From NCBI RefSeq assembly GCF_018688375.1, contig NZ_CP061318.1:1550001-1614000 (forward strand): a stretch of DNA of 64,000 nucleotides, written 5' to 3'. This DNA comes from Polynucleobacter sp. AP-Ainpum-60-G11. Lineage in GTDB: Bacteria > Pseudomonadota > Gammaproteobacteria > Burkholderiales > Burkholderiaceae. The notes under the pieces were generated by a model. That model had not been told where the DNA came from. It saw only the letters and a program-made list of their open reading frames with translations, and made no database searches. Below are positions 38,451-48,143 of the stretch, piece after piece. Positions within the stretch are counted from its first letter, which is position 1, and each line of letters begins with the position of its first letter. Position numbers and translations under genes: made by a program.

Positions 38451-39196
38451 GGCGCTGAGTTCTTGAGGATAAATTGGGCTGCAGCCTGAATGAATTCAGG
38501 CTCTTTCTCATTAAAGCCGTGATAGGCCTTTGATCCACAGATATCACCCTCGCTAACACCACCCTCGATTGCCACAAATTGGCTCGCCGAATTGCTAGGC
38601 CTGCTTTTGATAATACTTTCTGACGTAGAAAATGGTGTTGATGCACAGCCGTCATCCACATGATGAATCGCTTGAACTGGCATCGATACGCCCGAGTCTA
38701 TGGAGGCGGAGCGATAAGTCCCAGCAACAATTACCCCAGAAATAAGTGCTGCCTGATCTTCCCCGCCATTTACAAACTCAGTAACACTCACCGTCCCCAT
38801 GCTATGCCCAAATATCCAAATGGGTAAGTTGAGTTTTTCTTTATAAAAGCGCACGACATTGAAGATTCTTTGTTGATGATCTCGAATAGATCGGGAGTGA
38901 GCCCGGCCATTGCCAAGGTCATAAGGCGTATCAACCAATACAGCATCAATTCCGTATTGAGCCCATAAATTTTTAGATCTCATGAAGGTATGAAAATTAG
39001 CGCTTGATCCATCTTCCTTCAGACGCAACATGCCGCCGCCACCGGGAAACAATAAAACTACCGCTTTTGCCTTTTGGGTCGGCACCAATAGCGTTCTTGT
39101 CGGGGCATCATCCTTGTAAGGAACGTCAAAAACCTGCGCACTCACTAAATTAGAGAATGCAATCCCCGCAAACATGATTATTTGAATTAGCTTCAT
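38429..39196 (-). CDS. Exported alpha/beta hydrolase-like protein
   Basis: This 255-residue protein has an N-terminal signal peptide (MKLIQIIMFAGIAFSNLVSA). The fold is an alpha/beta hydrolase: VVLLFPGGGG near residue 47 as oxyanion region and IFGHSMG near residue 133 as nucleophile elbow. A candidate acid Asp lies in HHVDDGC and a His in KAYHGFNE near the C-terminus. The substrate is unknown. I start at ATG 39194-39196, with AGAGAG just upstream. Its 3' end overlaps the DUF192 gene by 22 bases. Confidence 0.82.
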   Translation of the reverse strand: MKLIQIIMFAGIAFSNLVSAQVFDVPYKDDAPTRTLLVPTQKAKAVVLLFPGGGGMLRLKEDGSSANFHTFMRSKNLWAQYGIDAVLVDTPYDLGNGRAHSRSIRDHQQRIFNVVRFYKEKLNLPIWIFGHSMGTVSVTEFVNGGEDQAALISGVIVAGTYRSASIDSGVSMPVQAIHHVDDGCASTPFSTSESIIKSRPSNSASQFVAIEGGVSEGDICGSKAYHGFNEKEPEFIQAAAQFILKNSAPYFLGRP

Positions 39197-39223
39197 ACTC
39201 TCTTTTTTACACCGATCCAAATG

Positions 39224-39246
39224 AAAAAACCACCCGCAGGTGGTTG
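39224..39246 (-). terminator. Terminator of ppnP
   Basis: The arms AACCACC and GGTGGTT surround CGCA; read on the minus strand the stem is followed by TTTTTTC. On the plus strand the tail is poor. Confidence 0.75.
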
Positions 39247-39269
39247 TTCAGCTTTTAAGCATTCGGCCT

Positions 39270-39575
39270 TTATTCGAAGTGGCAAACGTAATGCACTGGG
39301 GATTCAGCGCGGATGATGAAATAACCCCCCTTTTCCACTTCCCAGCTTTGGCCCGCCTTAAATTCGACTTCTGGAGCGCCATTGATACTAACGAAGGCAT
39401 TTCCATCCACCACTTCCATGACTTCTTTAGTGCTGAGGTCAAAACGCAAAGTGCTTGGCAACACTACGCCAACTGACTTACGAACGCCGTTTGGCAAAGT
39501 CACGGTATGGGATACGCACTTACCATCGAAGAATACATTGGCTTTTTTGCCTACAGAAACTTGATCAAATTGCAT
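39270..39575 (-). CDS. ppnP: Pyrimidine/purine nucleoside phosphorylase
   Basis: PpnP is a small cupin-like phosphorylase that splits nucleosides with phosphate. The 101 residues contain the family features KCVSHTVTLPNGVRKSVGVVLP and FKAGQSWEVEKGGYFIIRAESPVHYVCHF, and the length is exactly usual. AGAAAG lies upstream of the ATG. It follows argG on the same strand after 45 bases and may share its transcript. Confidence 0.94.
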   Translation of the reverse strand: MQFDQVSVGKKANVFFDGKCVSHTVTLPNGVRKSVGVVLPSTLRFDLSTKEVMEVVDGNAFVSINGAPEVEFKAGQSWEVEKGGYFIIRAESPVHYVCHFE

Positions 39576-39620
39576 CTTTATTCTTTCTAATCTGAATTAC
39601 TAGCTTATTGTTTATCTAAA

Positions 39621-40850
39621 TTATTTAGCACGCTTGCGTCTTGCAGTTTCAGCAATCCGCATACGTAATGCGTTGAGCTTAATAAATCCACCTGCATCAG
39701 CTTGGTTATAAGCACCACCATCATCATCAAACGTAGCGATAGTCTGATCAAACAACGTGTTCGCCGAATCACGTGAGATCACAGAGACAGATCCTTTATA
39801 AAGCTTGAGACGTACAACACCATTAACCATCTGTTGGGTGTGATCAATCAAGGTTTGCAGTGCGAGGCGCTCTGGCGCCCACCATAAACCGTTATAGATC
39901 AAGCTAGCGTAACGTGGCATCAAGTCATCCTTGAGGTGAGCTACTTCACGGTCCAAAGTAATACTCTCAATACCGCGATGTGCTTTTAGCAAGATAGTGC
40001 CGCCAGGAGTTTCATAGCAACCGCGGCTTTTCATACCAACAAAGCGGTTCTCAACTAAGTCGAGGCGACCAATGCCGTGCATGCCGCCGATACGATTAAG
40101 CTCAGCCAACAGATCGTGCGGCTTATATGCTTTGCCATTAATTGCTACTGGATCACCAGCGCGGAATTCAATTTCAATAATTTCTGGGGCATCTGGAGCC
40201 TTCTCGGGAGACACGGTCCAGCGCCACATGGATTCTTCTGCTTCAGCATTGGGGTTCTCGAGATGACGACCTTCATAACTGATGTGCAACAGGTTGGCAT
40301 CCATGGAATAAGGTGAGCCGCCTTGCTTATGCTTCATCTCCACTGGAATGCCATGCTTTTCTGCATAGGCCATCAATTTTTCACGTGAGAGCAAATCCCA
40401 TTCACGCCATGGAGCAATCACTTTGATTCCTGGCTCGAGTGCGTAGTAGCCCAATTCAAAACGGACCTGGTCATTACCCTTACCAGTAGCGCCATGTGAT
40501 ACAGAGTCTGCGCCAGTCTGACGAGCAATTTCAATTTGACGCTTAGCAATCAATGGGCGCGCGATAGAGGTGCCCAATAGATACTCGCCTTCGTAAATCG
40601 TATTAGCTCGGAACATAGGGAATACAAAGTCACGCACAAATTCTTCACGCAAGTCATCGATAAAAATATTTTCTGGCTTGATGCCAAATTGCAGCGCCTT
40701 AGCGCGTGCTGGCTCCAGCTCTTCACCTTGACCTAAATCAGCAGTGAAAGTCACGATCTCGCATTGGTAAGTATCTTGAAGCCATTTCAAGATCACGCTA
40801 GTGTCAAGACCACCGGAATACGCTAAAACTACTTTTTTAATATCAGACAT
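39621..40850 (-). CDS. argG: Argininosuccinate synthase
   Basis: ArgG joins citrulline and aspartate with ATP to form argininosuccinate. The 409 residues begin with [18 protein letters not shown], the PP-loop ATP site. [21 protein letters not shown] and [16 protein letters not shown] are also conserved. It sits 58 bases downstream of argF on the same strand, so two consecutive arginine steps are together. Confidence 0.97.
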   Translation of the reverse strand: MSDIKKVVLAYSGGLDTSVILKWLQDTYQCEIVTFTADLGQGEELEPARAKALQFGIKPENIFIDDLREEFVRDFVFPMFRANTIYEGEYLLGTSIARPLIAKRQIEIARQTGADSVSHGATGKGNDQVRFELGYYALEPGIKVIAPWREWDLLSREKLMAYAEKHGIPVEMKHKQGGSPYSMDANLLHISYEGRHLENPNAEAEESMWRWTVSPEKAPDAPEIIEIEFRAGDPVAINGKAYKPHDLLAELNRIGGMHGIGRLDLVENRFVGMKSRGCYETPGGTILLKAHRGIESITLDREVAHLKDDLMPRYASLIYNGLWWAPERLALQTLIDHTQQMVNGVVRLKLYKGSVSVISRDSANTLFDQTIATFDDDGGAYNQADAGGFIKLNALRMRIAETARRKRAK

Positions 40851-40908
40851 GATTTCTATTCAATCAAAAAATTAATTAACAAGCCAATGAAACAAATTAC
40901 TTCAACGA

Positions 40909-41889
40909 TTAATCTAAACGACCACAGAGCAAATACTCCATCAAAGCCTTTTGCACATGCAGACGATTTTCAGCCTCTTCCCAAACAATACTTTGAGGGC
41001 CATCAATCACTTCGGCCGCAACCTCTTCACCACGATGCGCTGGCAAGCAATGCATGAACAAAGCATCTGGCTTGGCTAAAGCCATCAACTCTTCATCCAC
41101 CATCCAGTCCTTGAATGCAGCCATACGCGAAGTGTTCTCATCTTCGTAGCCCATACTGGTCCACACATCTGTCGTGACTAGGTCAGCGCCCTTGCAAGCA
41201 TCATTTGGATCGGCGCAAACGGTCAAATGCTTTAACGCTTTTTCGGTCAACCTAGAGTCATCTAGCTGATAACCGCCAGGCGCAGAAAAGCGAATTTGAA
41301 AATCTAAACATTCGGCCGCCTGAATCCAGGTATAGGCCATATTGTTGGCATCACCAACCCAAGCAACGGTTTTGCCTTGGATGGGGCCGCGCGCCTCTAC
41401 AAAAGTAAAGATATCAGCCAACACTTGGCAGGGATGGTATTCATTGGTTAAGCCATTAATCACAGGCACACGAGAATTGGCAGCAAAGCGCTCAATAATC
41501 TCTTGGCCAAAAGTGCGGATCATGATGATGTCAGTCATTCTGGAAATCACCTGCGCAGCGTCCTCTACAGGCTCGCCACGACCCAACTGGGTATCGCGGG
41601 TGTTCAGGTACACAGCGTGACCACCAAGCTGGTGTATGCCAGCCTCAAACGAAAGGCGCGTCCGGGTGGAATGCTTCTCAAAGATCATCGCTAAAGTGCG
41701 ATCGTGCAAAGGATGCCAAGTCTCATAACTTTTGAACTTGGTCTTAAGCCAAGCAGAGCGCTTAAGAAGATAGTCGTACTCTTCACGCGTCAGGTCAGCA
41801 AACTGCAAGTAATGCTTAACCTGGCCAGGCACTTGAGGCTTTGCCAATGATGTCATTGTTGAGCTTTCTACTAGAGTTTTAGCTTGCAT
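40909..41889 (-). CDS. argF: Ornithine carbamoyltransferase
   Basis: ArgF makes citrulline from ornithine and carbamoyl phosphate. The carbamoyl-phosphate site is EKHSTRTRLSFEAG near residue 71, with HPCQVLADIFT, and the ornithine site is MHCLPAHRGEEV near residue 284. The start shown is ATG 41887-41889 (326 residues). A second ATG at 41854-41856 gives 315 residues, has GAAAG upstream, and is at least as likely. It diverges from the DUF3579 gene and leads into argG. Confidence 0.95.
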   Translation of the reverse strand: MQAKTLVESSTMTSLAKPQVPGQVKHYLQFADLTREEYDYLLKRSAWLKTKFKSYETWHPLHDRTLAMIFEKHSTRTRLSFEAGIHQLGGHAVYLNTRDTQLGRGEPVEDAAQVISRMTDIIMIRTFGQEIIERFAANSRVPVINGLTNEYHPCQVLADIFTFVEARGPIQGKTVAWVGDANNMAYTWIQAAECLDFQIRFSAPGGYQLDDSRLTEKALKHLTVCADPNDACKGADLVTTDVWTSMGYEDENTSRMAAFKDWMVDEELMALAKPDALFMHCLPAHRGEEVAAEVIDGPQSIVWEEAENRLHVQKALMEYLLCGRLD

Positions 41890-42010
41890 TTTTTGTTTGA
41901 AGCACCGAACTGCACGAAAATAGTTCCTAAAGTCATCTTAAGGCCTTCGCAGACTGTTAAGCTAGAGGGCTGAAGCAACACCGATTCCTTACAACGATTT
42001 CTACGCCAAC

Positions 42011-42325
42011 TTGAACCACAAAAAGCTTTTCATTCAAGGCATTACAACTTCTGGCAAACCTTTTCGTCCCAGCGACTGGGCCGAACGTCTTTGCGGAGTG
42101 ATGGCTACTTTTCGCCCTCCAGGCGATGCTGGAGACCCCCGCTTCACTTACTCGCCCTATGTCAGACCAGTGGTTATTGCAAAAGTGAAATGCGTTGTTA
42201 TTGATACCAGACTAAGAGACCTTGATCCGAGAGCGCTCGACTTTGTCATGAACTTTGCCAAAGACAACGGCCTACCAATCGAAGAGGCCTGTGAATTCGA
42301 ACCGAATTCACAATCCCAGTCCTAA
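42011..42325 (+). CDS. DUF3579 family protein
   Basis: This 104-residue cytoplasmic protein matches DUF3579, found mainly in betaproteobacteria and without known function. Conserved stretches are FIQGITTSGKPFRPSDWAERLCG near the N-terminus and YVRPVVIAKVKCVVID, then LDPRALDFVMNFAKDNGLP. The start is TTG at 42011; no ATG occurs before the conserved block. It diverges from argF, a neighbourhood I recall from relatives. Confidence 0.88.
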   Translation: MNHKKLFIQGITTSGKPFRPSDWAERLCGVMATFRPPGDAGDPRFTYSPYVRPVVIAKVKCVVIDTRLRDLDPRALDFVMNFAKDNGLPIEEACEFEPNSQSQS

Positions 42326-42326
42326 A

Positions 42327-42355
42327 AACAAAAACCCGCTCTGATAAGGAGCGGG
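42327..42355 (-). terminator. Terminator of rpsT
   Basis: The arms CCCGCTC (42335-42341) and GAGCGGG (42349-42355) surround seven bases. Read on the minus strand the stem is followed by TTTTTGTTTTT. On the plus strand the hairpin lacks a clear T-run. Confidence 0.85.
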
Positions 42356-42400
42356 CTTAGACCCAGATTTCTCTAGAGTCTGCCTAAAACTATAAAAGTC

Positions 42401-42667
42401 TTACGCTGCCATTGCCTTGATAGCTGCAGACAAACGTGACTTTTGACGTGATGCAGTATTTTTGTGAGCAATCTTTTTATCAGCAATCTTGTCGATTGTT
42501 GATTGAGTTGCTGCGAACACTTTAGCTGCAGCAGCCTTGTCGCCAGTTTCAATTGCTTTACGAACTGCCTTGATGGAAGTGCGAAGCTTTGAACGCAAAC
42601 TGGAGTTGTGCTCATTCTGTTTTACTGCCTGCCGTGCGCGTTTACGCGCTTGTGCGGTATTGGCCAT
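42401..42667 (-). CDS. rpsT: 30S ribosomal protein S20
   Basis: This 88-residue basic, helical protein binds 16S rRNA. It starts [30 protein letters not shown] and has the S20 pattern [41 protein letters not shown] lies upstream of the ATG. It diverges from murJ, a common arrangement. Confidence 0.98.
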   Translation of the reverse strand: MANTAQARKRARQAVKQNEHNSSLRSKLRTSIKAVRKAIETGDKAAAAKVFAATQSTIDKIADKKIAHKNTASRQKSRLSAAIKAMAA

Positions 42668-42820
42668 CTTTAAACCTTGCTATATAAAAATTACAAAATA
42701 CGATTAACTGAAAATCTGCGTGGGTTCGCCAAATTTGTAAGCTGACTCACCAAAACCCAAGATTTTACATTAAAGGACTAAAAAAGCCCAGTCGCTTGAT
42801 AAATAGGGGAAAATTGACCC

Positions 42821-44374
42821 ATGAATCTGCTTTCCGCTGCCGCCAAGGTCAGCTCCCTCACGATGCTCTCCAGGATCACCGGACTTCTCCGGGAGACCCT
42901 GATTGCCCGTAGTTTTGGGGCTTCGGAGTGGACAGATGCCTTCAATGTAGCCTTTAGACTGCCTAATTTGCTACGCCGCCTCTTTGCCGAGGGAGCCTTT
43001 TCTCAGGCATTTGTACCCATTTTGGGGGAAATTTCAAGCCAAGGGGATGTAAAACAGTCCCAAATCCTCGTAAATGCTGTTGCTACGCTCTTATTTTGGG
43101 CTTTGCTACTGACGGTATGCCTTGGAGTGATTGGCGCCCCGGCGCTGATTCTAGTGATTGCCACGGGCTTTGAGGGCGGACCAGCATATGAGGCAAGCGT
43201 GGTGATGACTCGCATCATGTTTCCCTATATTGGCCTCATTTCAATGGTTTCCCTGTCAGCCGGGATCCTCAACACCTTTGGCCGTTTTGCCATTCCAGCA
43301 TTTACTCCGGTTTTACTGAATTTAGCCCTCATTGGCAGCGCTATCTTTTTAGCGCCCCACCTGGAACAACCAATTTACGCCCTTAGCATCGGCGTACTCT
43401 TGGGCGGTTTTTTACAGCTTGCGATTCAGGTACCGGCACTATCTCGCCTCGGCTTATTACCTAAAGTGGGTCTCTTGCCCGGCGCCATCAAAGCAGCCAT
43501 TCAAAATCCGGACGCAAGGCGCGTCATGAAATTAATGGGCCCTGCAGTGTTCGCGGTTTCTGTTGCTCAGATTTCCCTCATCATCAATACCAATATTGCT
43601 TCTCGCCTACAGGCAGGTAGCGTCTCTTGGCTCTCTTATGCAGATCGTCTGATGGAATTTCCGACGGCTCTCTTAGGTGTGGCACTCGGAACGGTTTTGC
43701 TGCCAAGCCTGAGCAAGGCAAATGCAAAAAATGATTTAGTGCATGCTGGTGAACTTCTCATTTGGGGACTGCAACTCACCTTTTTGCTAGCTGCCCCTTG
43801 TGCAATTGCGCTCTTTGTATTTGGGGAGCCCCTCGCTGCAGTTTTGTACCACTACGGCAAATTCAATGCCTTGGACGTATTAATGACGCAGCGGGCACTT
43901 GCGGCTTATGGCGTTGGGCTCATTGGCCTCATCTTGGTGAAGATCTTGGCCCCCGGCTTTTACTCGCGCCAAGATATCCGTACGCCAGTCAAAATCGGCT
44001 TGCTAGTCTTGGTGGCCACCCAATTAGCTAATTTAGTTTTTGTTCCCTGGTTCGGCCATGCTGGCCTTGCACTCTCCGTTGGTACTGGCGCCTGCCTAAA
44101 TGCCGCACTATTGTGGGTCGGACTGCAGCGACGTGGCGCTCTACCTAGCGCCGCATGGTTAAAGTACTTAGGGCAGCTCTTGCTTGCCTTAATTCCTTTT
44201 ACGCTCCTGCTCTATTACGCCGCCACAGCACATGATTGGATTGGATTGCAAACTAGCCCCTGGGTTCGTATTGGGCTGGTGGCTGCTTGGCTAGCCGCAG
44301 CTGCGGTAGTGTATTTTGCCGCCCTAGGCCTCGTTGGCATCCGCTGGCAAAAATTTCTGCGTCATGCAAAATAG
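42821..44374 (+). CDS. murJ: Lipid II flippase MurJ
   Basis: MurJ moves lipid II across the inner membrane for peptidoglycan synthesis. The 517 residues have about 14 hydrophobic segments and the signature start LSRITGLLRETLIARSFGASEWTDAFNVAFRLPNLLRRLFAEGAF-like region with the essential Arg residues. There is no normal Shine-Dalgarno before the ATG: GAAAAT and then TGACCC precede it, a weak leaderless pattern. A SirB1-type gene follows after five bases. Confidence 0.96.
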   Translation: MNLLSAAAKVSSLTMLSRITGLLRETLIARSFGASEWTDAFNVAFRLPNLLRRLFAEGAFSQAFVPILGEISSQGDVKQSQILVNAVATLLFWALLLTVCLGVIGAPALILVIATGFEGGPAYEASVVMTRIMFPYIGLISMVSLSAGILNTFGRFAIPAFTPVLLNLALIGSAIFLAPHLEQPIYALSIGVLLGGFLQLAIQVPALSRLGLLPKVGLLPGAIKAAIQNPDARRVMKLMGPAVFAVSVAQISLIINTNIASRLQAGSVSWLSYADRLMEFPTALLGVALGTVLLPSLSKANAKNDLVHAGELLIWGLQLTFLLAAPCAIALFVFGEPLAAVLYHYGKFNALDVLMTQRALAAYGVGLIGLILVKILAPGFYSRQDIRTPVKIGLLVLVATQLANLVFVPWFGHAGLALSVGTGACLNAALLWVGLQRRGALPSAAWLKYLGQLLLALIPFTLLLYYAATAHDWIGLQTSPWVRIGLVAAWLAAAAVVYFAALGLVGIRWQKFLRHAK

Positions 44375-44379
44375 CTCTT

Positions 44380-45222
44380 ATGCCAACACAACAACTCGAC
44401 TATTTCACATCCCTCGTTGCTGAAGACGAGCACCTCCCTTTAACTGAGGCGACGATAGCCGTTGCACAGCATGCCTATCCTGATCTCGATGTTCAAGGAG
44501 TCCTCGATCAGATTGATCAGTGGGGCAACAAGCTCAAGCAACGGATTACTCCTGATACGCCACCGATTCAGCGTCTGCAGTTGCTCAAGCATTTCTTTTA
44601 TAACGAGTTAGGTTTTGGCCCTAACCCGAATGATTTTTACGCCCCTGAAAATTCATATCTCCATCAGATCATTGAGAATCGTCGCGGCATTCCGATTTCT
44701 CTAGCCATCTTGATGATGGAGCTGGGTCAGCAAATTGGTTTAAATATTCGCGGCGTATCTTTCCCAAACCACTTCATGATGCGCATCTCCTTGCAACAAG
44801 GCGAAATCATCATGGACCCATTGAACGGCGAGTCCCTCTCAAAAAATCAATTGCAAGAAATGCTTGATCCCTACCTCGATGCTAAGGGCTATCGCGGTGA
44901 ACTGAGTCTGCCACTTAATATCTTCTTGCGCGCTTCAAGCTCCCGAGAAATTATTTCCCGCTTTATGAGGAATCTGAAAATGATTTACTCAGAAGATGAG
45001 CGTTGGGAGCGCCTGCTTGGCATTCAAGAGCGTCTCGTGATTTTGTTGCCCGATTCAAGCGAAGAGGTGCGTGATCGTGGCTTAATCTTTGCGCAATTGG
45101 AGTACGTTCGACCTGCAATAGCGGATCTTCATCACTACCTCAGCGAAATGCCTGGTGCGGATGATGCTGCAGATATTCGTGAGCATATTGCTACGCTCGA
45201 AGGTCAAACTAAGCTGCACTAA
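44380..45222 (+). CDS. SirB1/transglutaminase-like family protein with TPR-like C-terminus
   Basis: This 280-residue protein belongs to the SirB1 family. The N-terminal two-thirds are transglutaminase-like: NDFYAPENSYLHQIIENRRGIPISLAILMMEL, then RGVSFPNHFMMR with a His, and IMDPLNGESLS with an Asp; the expected Cys is replaced by Ser in GIPISLA. The C-terminus has a tetratricopeptide-like repeat (about 195-275). The role is unknown. The ATG at 44380 lies five bases after the murJ stop, so they are one operon; a longer frame inside murJ is rejected. Confidence 0.88.
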   Translation: MPTQQLDYFTSLVAEDEHLPLTEATIAVAQHAYPDLDVQGVLDQIDQWGNKLKQRITPDTPPIQRLQLLKHFFYNELGFGPNPNDFYAPENSYLHQIIENRRGIPISLAILMMELGQQIGLNIRGVSFPNHFMMRISLQQGEIIMDPLNGESLSKNQLQEMLDPYLDAKGYRGELSLPLNIFLRASSSREIISRFMRNLKMIYSEDERWERLLGIQERLVILLPDSSEEVRDRGLIFAQLEYVRPAIADLHHYLSEMPGADDAADIREHIATLEGQTKLH

Positions 45223-45271
45223 TCAGTGTTAAGCAACCCATCTCAGCAATCTTATTTTTAGCTCTAAGAAC

Positions 45272-45919
45272 TTATTTCTTTTTGCGCTGAAATAATTTGT
45301 AGAGTGCGGCCAATACGATTGGAATAGCTGCGGCACCAATGCCGACCAATACGATTACATTGAGGTTTTGACGAATGATCGGAATATTGCCAAAGAAGTA
45401 ACCGGCAACGACCAAACCAAATACCCACAAGAGAGCGCCAGTGATGTTAAAAAACTGGAAGCGAGAGAAATTCATGGCAGAGACACCAGCAACGAATGGT
45501 GCAAAAGTACGAATGATCGGTAAAAAGCGCGCCACGATAATTGTTTTACCGCCATGCTTCTCATAAAAAGCATGTGTCTTACGCAAAGCAGCCTGATCAA
45601 TCCAGCGTGACTCACTACTAAAAATTCTTTCGCCAATCCAACGTCCAATAAAGTAGTTCACGGTATTGCCCGCAATCGCAGCAATTAACAAACCAATGCA
45701 GAGTGTCCATAAATTGAAATGCTCAGTAGCGCAGTAGGCCCCAGCAATAAATAACAAGGAGTCACCCGGCAAAAATGGGGCCACGACTAATCCGGTCTCC
45801 GCAAAAACGATTGCAAAAAGTAAACCATAAGCCCAATAGCCGTATTGCTGAATCACCACGTCCAAATGACGATCAATGTGTAATAGCAAATCGCCTAACT
45901 GCAATAAGGTGTCGATCAA
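45272..45919 (-). CDS. DedA family membrane protein
   Basis: This 215-residue protein has the DedA (SNARE-associated) domain: FAIVFAETGLVVAPFLPGDSLLFIAGA near residue 35, then GNTVNYFIGRWIGERIF and FLPIIRTFAPFVAGVSAMNFSRF. About five hydrophobic segments are visible. DedA proteins flip or recycle lipid carriers such as undecaprenyl phosphate or phospholipids, and which applies here is unknown. The start is TTG at 45917-45919 with GGAG seven bases upstream. It converges on the SirB1-type gene. Confidence 0.92.
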   Translation of the reverse strand: MIDTLLQLGDLLLHIDRHLDVVIQQYGYWAYGLLFAIVFAETGLVVAPFLPGDSLLFIAGAYCATEHFNLWTLCIGLLIAAIAGNTVNYFIGRWIGERIFSSESRWIDQAALRKTHAFYEKHGGKTIIVARFLPIIRTFAPFVAGVSAMNFSRFQFFNITGALLWVFGLVVAGYFFGNIPIIRQNLNVIVLVGIGAAAIPIVLAALYKLFQRKKK

Positions 45920-45987
45920 ATCGTGCTCCAGGTATTCGTTGCAAGGATATTAACAGGCCAGCAATACAGATTGCGACATTTCATTCT

Positions 45988-45993
45988 TATAAT
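45988..45993 (+). promoter_or_regulatory. Candidate -10 element of miaA (leaderless)
   Basis: A perfect TATAAT is followed by five bases, GAGGG, and then the miaA ATG at 45999. The GAGGG touches the ATG and is too close to act as a normal ribosome site. No good -35 lies 16-18 bases upstream. Confidence 0.5.
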
Positions 45994-45998
45994 GAGGG

Positions 45999-47003
45999 AT
46001 GCGTACTGAACCCCACATTCAGCCCAAGCATGCTCCTAATCAAGCGCCAATACTCTGTATTGTTGGTCCTACAGGCGCAGGCAAAACCCATCTCGCAATG
46101 GCATTAGCGGAACATGCGAAATCCATTGGTCAAACCCTTGAATTAATCAGCATGGACTCCGCCTTGGTATATCGCGGACTAGATATTGGGAGCGCTAAGC
46201 CGACCAAAGCAGAACAAGCCGCAGTTCAGCATCACCTGATCGATATCCTAGAGCCAACTGAATCCTACTCTGCGGCACGCTTCGCAAACGATGCCAAGCG
46301 ACTGTGTCAGGAAATTCGAGAGCGTGGAAATATTCCTATTGTGGTGGGGGGCACGATGCTCTACTGGCGCGCGTGGGCATATGGCCTTTCCTCACTTCCG
46401 CCAGCAGACCCAGTAATCCGTGCCCGCCTTGATGAGCAAGGTAAAGCGATTGGCTGGCCTGCGATGCATGCTGAATTAGCCAAGGTAGATCTCATTACTG
46501 CTGCACGTTTACAGCCCAATGACTCTCAACGCGTGCAACGTGCTTTAGAGGTTTATGAAATTACTGGCAAACCCATGTCGGAACTACTGGCTGATGCCCC
46601 AAGCGAAGATGGTAGAGAAGGCTCCTCTATTCCAGAATGGATTGACCTGATCTCACTAGAACCAAGCGATCGCTCACGCTTGCACCAGAACTTAGAAAAG
46701 CGCTTTGATGAAATGCTTGCCGGGGGATTGCTAGAGGAAGTTGAGCTACTCAAAAAGAATCCAGATCTTCATGGCGATCTGCCTGCCATTCGCTCTGTTG
46801 GCTATCGACAAGTCTGGGAATACTTATCCGATCAAGTAGATCAAACTGAAATGCGCTACAAAGCCCTGGCAGCAACTCGGCAGCTTGGTAAACGACAGTT
46901 AACGTGGTTGCGAGCAATCGCCGGAAGAAAAACATTTGACCCGTTCAACCCAACCGAGCTGAACGCGGCCCTAGAGTACTGCAAGCAAAGTCTGAGTCAA
47001 TAG
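45999..47003 (+). CDS. miaA: tRNA dimethylallyltransferase
   Basis: MiaA adds a dimethylallyl group to A37 of tRNAs reading codons that start with U. The 334 residues show the P-loop VGPTGAGKTHLA near residue 21, ISMDSALVYRGLDIGSAKPT, VGGTMLYWRA, and the later DSQRVQRALEVYEITGKP and RSVGYRQVWEYL. The start is the ATG at 45999. It converges on purM with 14 bases between. Confidence 0.97.
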   Translation: MRTEPHIQPKHAPNQAPILCIVGPTGAGKTHLAMALAEHAKSIGQTLELISMDSALVYRGLDIGSAKPTKAEQAAVQHHLIDILEPTESYSAARFANDAKRLCQEIRERGNIPIVVGGTMLYWRAWAYGLSSLPPADPVIRARLDEQGKAIGWPAMHAELAKVDLITAARLQPNDSQRVQRALEVYEITGKPMSELLADAPSEDGREGSSIPEWIDLISLEPSDRSRLHQNLEKRFDEMLAGGLLEEVELLKKNPDLHGDLPAIRSVGYRQVWEYLSDQVDQTEMRYKALAATRQLGKRQLTWLRAIAGRKTFDPFNPTELNAALEYCKQSLSQ

Positions 47004-47017
47004 ACTTGTATCGAGTT

Positions 47018-48070
47018 TTAAATCACGATAGTTTGTGGGGCACCAGCTGGACGCTCTACAACCTCACCAACAGTCCAAGCATGCAAGCCTTCAGCCTTGA
47101 GTGACTTGATTGCCGCATCTGCCTGATCAGCAGACACAATCACCACCATGCCAATACCGCAGTTAAATACGCGCACCATTTCTGCATCAGCCACTCCGCC
47201 CTTCATCTGCAACCAACGGAAAAGCTCTGGCATTTGCCAACTGTCACGATGTAATACGGCCTGGGTATTTTCTGGGAGTACGCGCGGCACGTTGTCCACT
47301 AAACCACCGCCAGTAATGTGAGCCATGCCCTTCACATTGATCTCGCCAATTAATTTCAGCAATTGCTTTACGTATATTTGTGTAGGCGCCATCACGACAT
47401 CACCCAAAGGACGGCCACCCAAATCATCAGTCGGTTTTGCACCAGCACGCTCAATAATTTTGCGAACCAATGAATAACCATTGGAATGCGCACCACTCGA
47501 GGCGATTGCAACAACGATATCACCCGGAGTAATTGTTGCACCAGTAATAATTTTGGATTTTTCAACGGCACCAACAGCAAAGCCAGCTAAGTCGTACTCA
47601 CCTGGAGGGTACATTCCCGGCATCTCTGCAGTTTCACCGCCGATCAATGCACACCCAGATAACTCACATCCTTTGGCAATCCCGCCAACCACGGTGGCAG
47701 CAGTGTCTACAGTGAGCTTGCCGCAAGCAAAGTAATCCAAGAAAAAGAGGGGTTCAGCACCCTGCACCAAAATATCGTTCACACTCATCGCTACCAAATC
47801 CTGGCCGATCGTATCGTGACGGTTCCACTCAAAAGCCAATCTGAGTTTTGTACCAACGCCGTCAGTCCCAGATACCAGCACTGGCTCTTTATAACGTTTT
47901 GGCACCTCAAATAGAGCTCCAAAGCCGCCAATTCCGGCCAATACGCCTTCGCGCATGGTTTTCTTAGCCAAAGGCTTTATGCGATCGACCAGGTCATCCC
48001 CAGCGTCGATATCGACACCAGCATCACGGTAGGAAAGGCCTTTTGAGGAAGAATTGGTAGATGAGTTCAT
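47018..48070 (-). CDS. purM: Phosphoribosylformylglycinamidine cyclo-ligase
   Basis: PurM closes the imidazole ring to form AIR in purine synthesis. The 350 residues start with a Ser-rich tail, then [41 protein letters not shown] and [26 protein letters not shown], all diagnostic. The C-terminal domain has [16 protein letters not shown] and [11 protein letters not shown]. It diverges from an AI-2E-type transporter gene. Confidence 0.98.
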   Translation of the reverse strand: MNSSTNSSSKGLSYRDAGVDIDAGDDLVDRIKPLAKKTMREGVLAGIGGFGALFEVPKRYKEPVLVSGTDGVGTKLRLAFEWNRHDTIGQDLVAMSVNDILVQGAEPLFFLDYFACGKLTVDTAATVVGGIAKGCELSGCALIGGETAEMPGMYPPGEYDLAGFAVGAVEKSKIITGATITPGDIVVAIASSGAHSNGYSLVRKIIERAGAKPTDDLGGRPLGDVVMAPTQIYVKQLLKLIGEINVKGMAHITGGGLVDNVPRVLPENTQAVLHRDSWQMPELFRWLQMKGGVADAEMVRVFNCGIGMVVIVSADQADAAIKSLKAEGLHAWTVGEVVERPAGAPQTIVI

Positions 48071-48143
48071 GGCAGAGATAGAAGATTAGTAAAAAACACT
48101 ACTTGGTCGGTAGAATCATTGAATTCTAGAGGATTCGAGCACG

